A DNA stretch of 64,000 bases, taken from contig CALEDJ010000004.1 of NCBI GenBank assembly GCA_937951485.1, positions 1-64,000 of the forward strand, read 5' to 3'. The DNA comes from an uncultured bacterium. Its GTDB lineage: Bacteria > Hydrogenedentota > Hydrogenedentia > Hydrogenedentales > CAILVY01. A program made the translations under genes and the position numbers. The notes beneath the pieces were generated by a model that made no database searches, was not told the origin of the DNA, and was given only the letters and a program-made list of their open reading frames with translations. This document shows positions 61,060-64,000 of the stretch, piece by piece (the stretch's first letter is position 1; every line of letters starts with the position of its first letter).

Positions 61060-61377
61060 CTATTTCCCGGATGTCGCGCCGCGGATCGCGTCCAGCCGCG
61101 CTTTGATTGCGTCGAGTTGGGCCTGAAGTTGCGTCGCCTGGTTTTCCAGGATGCGTTGTTCGGCCTCGGGCGCAGCCGCAAGGGGCGTCCCGCCCCGGCG
61201 TATCCAGCCCGGCACGCCTGTCGCCCTAAAACAATTCCGGCGACCCCGGCCACGGCCGAAAAAGCCCATCCCCGGTGCGGGGTTGGCGCATCCCGCTGTG
61301 GCATATCCTGCGCAGAAGCCCAAGCCGCGGTCGGTTCTCGGTATTCCCATGGGTCTTGTTCCATTGCCTCTTGGCAT
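61060..61377 (-). CDS. DUF5320 protein
   Basis: 105 residues beginning MPRGNGTRPMGIPRTDRGLGFCAGYAT, then a Gly/Arg stretch (FFGRGRGRRN) and a coiled coil at the end (EAEQRILENQATQLQAQLDAIKARLDAI). This is the DUF5320 pattern; it often stands beside NifX-type genes. GAGG lies 6 bases before the ATG. Function unknown; perhaps an assembly partner of a metal-cofactor protein. Confidence 0.75.
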   Translation of the reverse strand: MPRGNGTRPMGIPRTDRGLGFCAGYATAGCANPAPGMGFFGRGRGRRNCFRATGVPGWIRRGGTPLAAAPEAEQRILENQATQLQAQLDAIKARLDAIRGATSGK

Positions 61378-62060
61378 GAATTTCCTCGCTTTCTTGAGCA
61401 GGTCACCCTGATTTCTACAGCGCGCCTTTTTTTCCTGCGCAGTCCTTTCGGCCTGCATCGTCTGGCTTAGTGTTGTCCTCTGCCCTGCCCGCGACCTTTC
61501 GCACCGCCCCCGCAGCCACGTCCGCCGCGCTCCCGCCTCACCCGCCGCAATGTCGCTTATTGTCACAGCCTGGCCGCTTCCGGGATGGGGTTCAAGCGGC
61601 GCGCCATATAGAAATGCTGTGACTTTTTTTGCATTCATAGCCAAATATATCATCTATGGATGTCTTGTTTTCGATAAAAACTGTCGGACAGATCAGACAT
61701 ATAGGACGGATCGGACCCGTCGGAGGGGTTGGACAAGACAGAGGGGTTGGACAAGGCGGAGTGGCTGGACAAGGCGGAGGCTTCAGACAATTGGATCAAT
61801 GCCTGTTCAGATGTCAATCACATGATGTCGTTTTGGTGGACAGATTGTAATTTTCTTGCGCGCGAGATCAATTCGCATGGGGGCGCATTCGGGAAAGCGG
61901 TGCAGGGGCAAGCGCAGGGCTGATATTACTCACGGATCTTTCACTATCAATATTTTGTGGTCGTTTGAACGATTGATACCATATCTAGGGCATATCGAGA
62001 ATCCTTCATAAGTCTTTGTCGCGTCAGGAGAAATGGCGGCAGGAGGCCGAAAAAAATAAC
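61378..62060. repeat. 683-bp gap with short tandem repeats and a possible gene remnant
   Basis: At 61681-61717 the 9-bp TCYGATCTG-type repeat of 44147 occurs on the other strand. At 61725-61778 an 18-bp unit ggggttggacaaggcgga is repeated three times. On the minus strand near 61480-61580 a short Gly-rich peptide (GGRGCGGGAKGRGQGRGQH) and, upstream, TISDIAAGE in a different frame may be remnants of a small metal-cluster gene. Nothing convincing otherwise. Confidence 0.45.
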
Positions 62061-62105
62061 TTGACAAAGTGGGACATTGGTGGTAAGTTATGGGTAATTT
62101 AGGGT
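62061..62105 (+). promoter_or_regulatory. mraZ promoter with MraZ operator repeats
   Basis: TTGACA at 62061-62066, 17-base spacer, TAAGTT at 62084-62089. Overlapping it, TGGG-type boxes at 62070, 62081 (TGGT), 62091 and 62101 (AGGG) are spaced 11, 10 and 10 bases. The published MraZ operator is a set of TGGG-core repeats with about 10-bp period, so self-repression of the dcw operon is likely. Confidence 0.65.
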
Positions 62106-62134
62106 TAGAAATTAGTTAAATCATGGGGATTGCG

Positions 62135-62617
62135 ATGTACTACGGGGAGTCGCAAGCGTCGCTTGACGACAAAGGCCGTTTGAATGTGCCGATGCAATTT
62201 CGGTCCATCATGGATATCCATGACCATGATGTCTGGTACATGACGCGGGGTTTTGACGGGGCGATTTTTGTTTTTGAGAAGGAGAACTGGCAGCGGCTGG
62301 TACAGCAAAGCGGGGGGCATTTGCCGCTGGAACCGCGGATGCTCGATTTTCGACGCTTGTTCCTGGGCGGGGTGGCGAAAGTGAAGCGGGATAACCAGGG
62401 GCGGCTGCCGGTACCGGCGCATCTGCGCGAGTATGCGGGGATTGACCGGGAGGCGGTGGTGCTGGGGGTGGAGGATCACCTGGAGTTGTGGAGCAAGGAG
62501 GGCTGGCGGGCTTTTCAGGACCGTCAGGCGGAAAGATACAAGGCAATGGCGGCCGAACTCTTTGGGCCGGGTTTGGGCGCGGCCGCCGCAACCAAGGGAG
62601 AAGTGCAGGGTGCTTAA
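62135..62617 (+). CDS. mraZ: MraZ, transcriptional regulator of the dcw operon
   Basis: 160 residues with two SpoVT/AbrB-like repeats: MYYGESQASLDDKGRLNVPMQFR and VAKVKRDNQGRLPVPAHLREYAG, the DxKGR/DNQGR hallmark. MraZ binds repeats upstream of its own gene and represses the division and cell-wall cluster. The start at 62135 aligns with the family and has GGGGA 5 bases upstream; ATG 62123 is the alternative. The next gene starts 8 bases before its stop. Confidence 0.93.
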   Translation: MYYGESQASLDDKGRLNVPMQFRSIMDIHDHDVWYMTRGFDGAIFVFEKENWQRLVQQSGGHLPLEPRMLDFRRLFLGGVAKVKRDNQGRLPVPAHLREYAGIDREAVVLGVEDHLELWSKEGWRAFQDRQAERYKAMAAELFGPGLGAAAATKGEVQGA

Positions 62618-62957
62618 GATCGATCGCTTGGAGTCCGGCGCGGTAACGGTGCTGCGCCTCGAAGGGGACATTGACGAGGACGGAATGAATCAGTTGCGGC
62701 TGGCGCTGACGTACTGCCTTCAGGACCAGCGCTGCCGGCTGGTGGTGAACCTCGAATCAGTCAACTTCGTAAGTTACATGGGGCTGGGGGTGCTGGTGGA
62801 GCGGCTGCGCCAGGCGCGTGCGTGCAACGGTGACCTCAAGTTGACGGGTATCAACGTTTATACTGATCGCCTGTTCCGGATGGCGGGGGTCAGCAAGGTC
62901 TTCGAAATCTACAAGACCGAGAACCAGGCCATCCAGACCTACCGCGAAGCGGCCTGA
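62610..62957 (+). CDS. STAS-domain protein (anti-sigma factor antagonist type)
   Basis: 115 residues: VTVLRLEGDIDEDGMNQLRLALTYCL, RLVVNLESVNFVSYMGLGVLVERLRQAR and GDLKLTGINVYTDRLFRMAGVSKVFEIY, the STAS fold with a Ser (SYMGLG) where SpoIIAA is phosphorylated. GTG start after AAGGGAG, 9 bases. It lies inside the dcw operon, overlapping mraZ and followed at 47 bases by rsmH. A STAS protein at this place is unusual; no anti-sigma kinase is adjacent. Confidence 0.85.
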   Translation: MLKIDRLESGAVTVLRLEGDIDEDGMNQLRLALTYCLQDQRCRLVVNLESVNFVSYMGLGVLVERLRQARACNGDLKLTGINVYTDRLFRMAGVSKVFEIYKTENQAIQTYREAA

Positions 62958-63004
62958 TCCGGCCATTTCTCAGCGGGCCGCGGCGCGGCTGGCGGAGGAA
63001 CGCC

Positions 63005-63946
63005 ATGGAGAACGGCGCACAGGCGCACGTGCCCGTGCTGGCAGAGACTGCGCTGGAATGGCTTGAAGTGAAGCCGGACGGCGTGTACGTGGATTGTACC
63101 GCCGGGGCGGGCGGCCACGCGGTGATGATTGCGGCGCGTCTGACCGCAGGCGGTCGCCTGCTCGCGATAGACCGCGACCCCATGGCGGCGGAACTGGCGG
63201 CGGAACGACTGCGGGAATATGCCTGCGCCACCGTGGCGCGGGGCAATTACGGGAACTTGCAGGAAATCCTGACGGCGGCGGGGCTGGCGGCGGTGGATGG
63301 CATTCTCATCGATGCCGGACTTTCCAGCATGCAGTTGAATACGCCTTCACGGGGTTTCTCCTTTCAGGAGTCGGGACCGCTCGACATGCGCATGAACCCC
63401 GAACAGGGCGAGACCGCCGCTGCTTATCTGGCGCGCGTGACGGAGACGGAACTGACCGGGGTCCTGCGCCAATACGGCGATGTCGGCCCGGCCCGGCGCA
63501 TCGCGCGGGCGATTCTGCGCCGCCGGGCGGCGGACGCCCTCAAGAGCACGGACGATCTGGCCGACGCGGTGCGTGAAGCGCTGGAGTTTGTGCGCGGTGT
63601 CCCGGAGGAGATTCGGACGGTGTTTCAGGCGATTCGTATCGTGGTGAACGACGAATTGGGTCATCTGGAGCGCGGATTGCGCCAGGCCGTGGCCGCGCTG
63701 CGGCCCGGCGGACGCCTCGTGGTGATTTCCTTTCATTCCGGTGAAGACCGCGTGGTGAAGGGCGTGCTTCGCGAGGCATCGCGCGCCCGGCGGACGCTGC
63801 GGGAGGATGGACGAACATTGTCGGTGCGGCCGCCAGAGGTGCGCATCCTGACGCCCAGGCCGGTGCTTCCCGATGCCGACGAGATCGCGCGTAATCCACG
63901 GGCAAAGAGCGCGCGGTTGCGGGTCGCGGAACGCCTGGCGGAATAG
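63005..63946 (+). CDS. rsmH: 16S rRNA (cytosine-1402-N4) methyltransferase
   Basis: Methylates C1402 of 16S rRNA at N4 in the decoding centre. 313 residues beginning HVPVLAETALEWLEVKPDGVYVDCTAGAGGHAVMI (SAM loop), DGILIDAGLSSMQLNTPSRGFSF and RPGGRLVVISFHSGEDRVVK. Second or third gene of the dcw cluster in most bacteria. GGAGG about 6 bases before the ATG. Confidence 0.95.
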   Translation: MENGAQAHVPVLAETALEWLEVKPDGVYVDCTAGAGGHAVMIAARLTAGGRLLAIDRDPMAAELAAERLREYACATVARGNYGNLQEILTAAGLAAVDGILIDAGLSSMQLNTPSRGFSFQESGPLDMRMNPEQGETAAAYLARVTETELTGVLRQYGDVGPARRIARAILRRRAADALKSTDDLADAVREALEFVRGVPEEIRTVFQAIRIVVNDELGHLERGLRQAVAALRPGGRLVVISFHSGEDRVVKGVLREASRARRTLREDGRTLSVRPPEVRILTPRPVLPDADEIARNPRAKSARLRVAERLAE

Positions 63947-63958
63947 GGAGAAGAGGTC

Positions 63959-64000
63959 ATGCACAAAATCAATCGTCGGGAACAGCGGCGCGCATTGTAT
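63959..64000 (+). CDS. Start of the next dcw gene (truncated by window end)
   Basis: Begins MHKINRREQRRALY and runs off the right edge. AGAAGAGG lies 2-3 bases before the ATG region, 12 bases after rsmH. A short basic cytoplasmic N terminus at this position would suit ftsL or a similar divisome membrane protein, but too little is present to name it. Confidence 0.6.
   Translation, partial: MHKINRREQRRALY

Overview
The window is GC-rich, densely coded bacterial DNA. Its content points to a deep-branching Gram-negative lineage. It has LptF/LptG permeases, a PpiD-like periplasmic foldase, lipoproteins and a dcw cluster start (mraZ, rsmH). The best phylum guess is Candidatus Hydrogenedentota. That rests on a secreted protein at the left edge ending in a Gly-Glu repeat plus a dockerin-like tail, on short intergenic repeats, and on the mix of sugar-isomerase, FecR and pseudopilin-like proteins. 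It is an inference from pattern recognition, not a placement.

Layout. 1-421: 3' end of a large surface or secreted protein, closed by a bidirectional hairpin terminator. 569-3331: queC and a PpiD-like foldase (minus). 3612-5809: overlapping lptF-lptG. 5985-8600: a HAD phosphatase, a Cu/Zn-type permease with an HMA domain, and a tiny gene encoding only a GspF/PilC N-terminal-like domain behind a consensus promoter. 8631-19058: a long minus-strand run reading PCD dehydratase, NifU-like protein, ispG, AAA ATPase, TOPRIM/DUF4276-like partner, amidohydrolase, radical SAM/DUF2344, TIM-barrel hydrolase and comF. Several junctions in it overlap or nearly touch. 19388-27399: a Tat-exported sugar isomerase-like protein, a phosphoesterase, PilZ, TPR and redoxin proteins, a repeat lipoprotein and a FecR protein with a repeat tail. 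27701-40399: nucleoside-type MFS, MscK-like channel, multi-PAS/GAF histidine kinase, glgC, a GPH-type sugar transporter and an M23 peptidase. 40603-50985: phnX, a glycosyltransferase, a GMC oxidoreductase, an enolase-superfamily enzyme, a PLP deaminase-like enzyme, an M14 peptidase and a ferredoxin-NADP reductase. 51034-55187: a DUF2442/DUF4160 pair with a broken second gene, a cyclic-nucleotide-binding protein, a PTS IIA-zinc ribbon fusion, aroE and two HIT genes. 55453-55529: tRNA-Val(CAC). 55633-60039: a giant double acyl-CoA dehydratase activase. 60687-61377: NifX-like (frameshifted) and DUF5320 genes. 62061-64000: mraZ with its operator, a STAS protein, rsmH and the start of the next dcw gene.

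How it fits together. Envelope biogenesis (LptFG, PpiD, M23, dcw), carbohydrate handling (glgC, two MFS carriers, TIM-barrel enzymes) and Fe-S or radical chemistry (ispG with a NifU-like gene, radical SAM, activase, NifX) dominate. There are no transposases, phage genes or CRISPR arrays. Mobile-looking DNA is limited to small palindromic repeats in intergenic gaps. The most interesting candidates for unfamiliar biology are the AAA/TOPRIM-like pair translated straight off the end of ispG, the stand-alone GspF N-domain protein, and the PTS IIA-zinc ribbon fusion.
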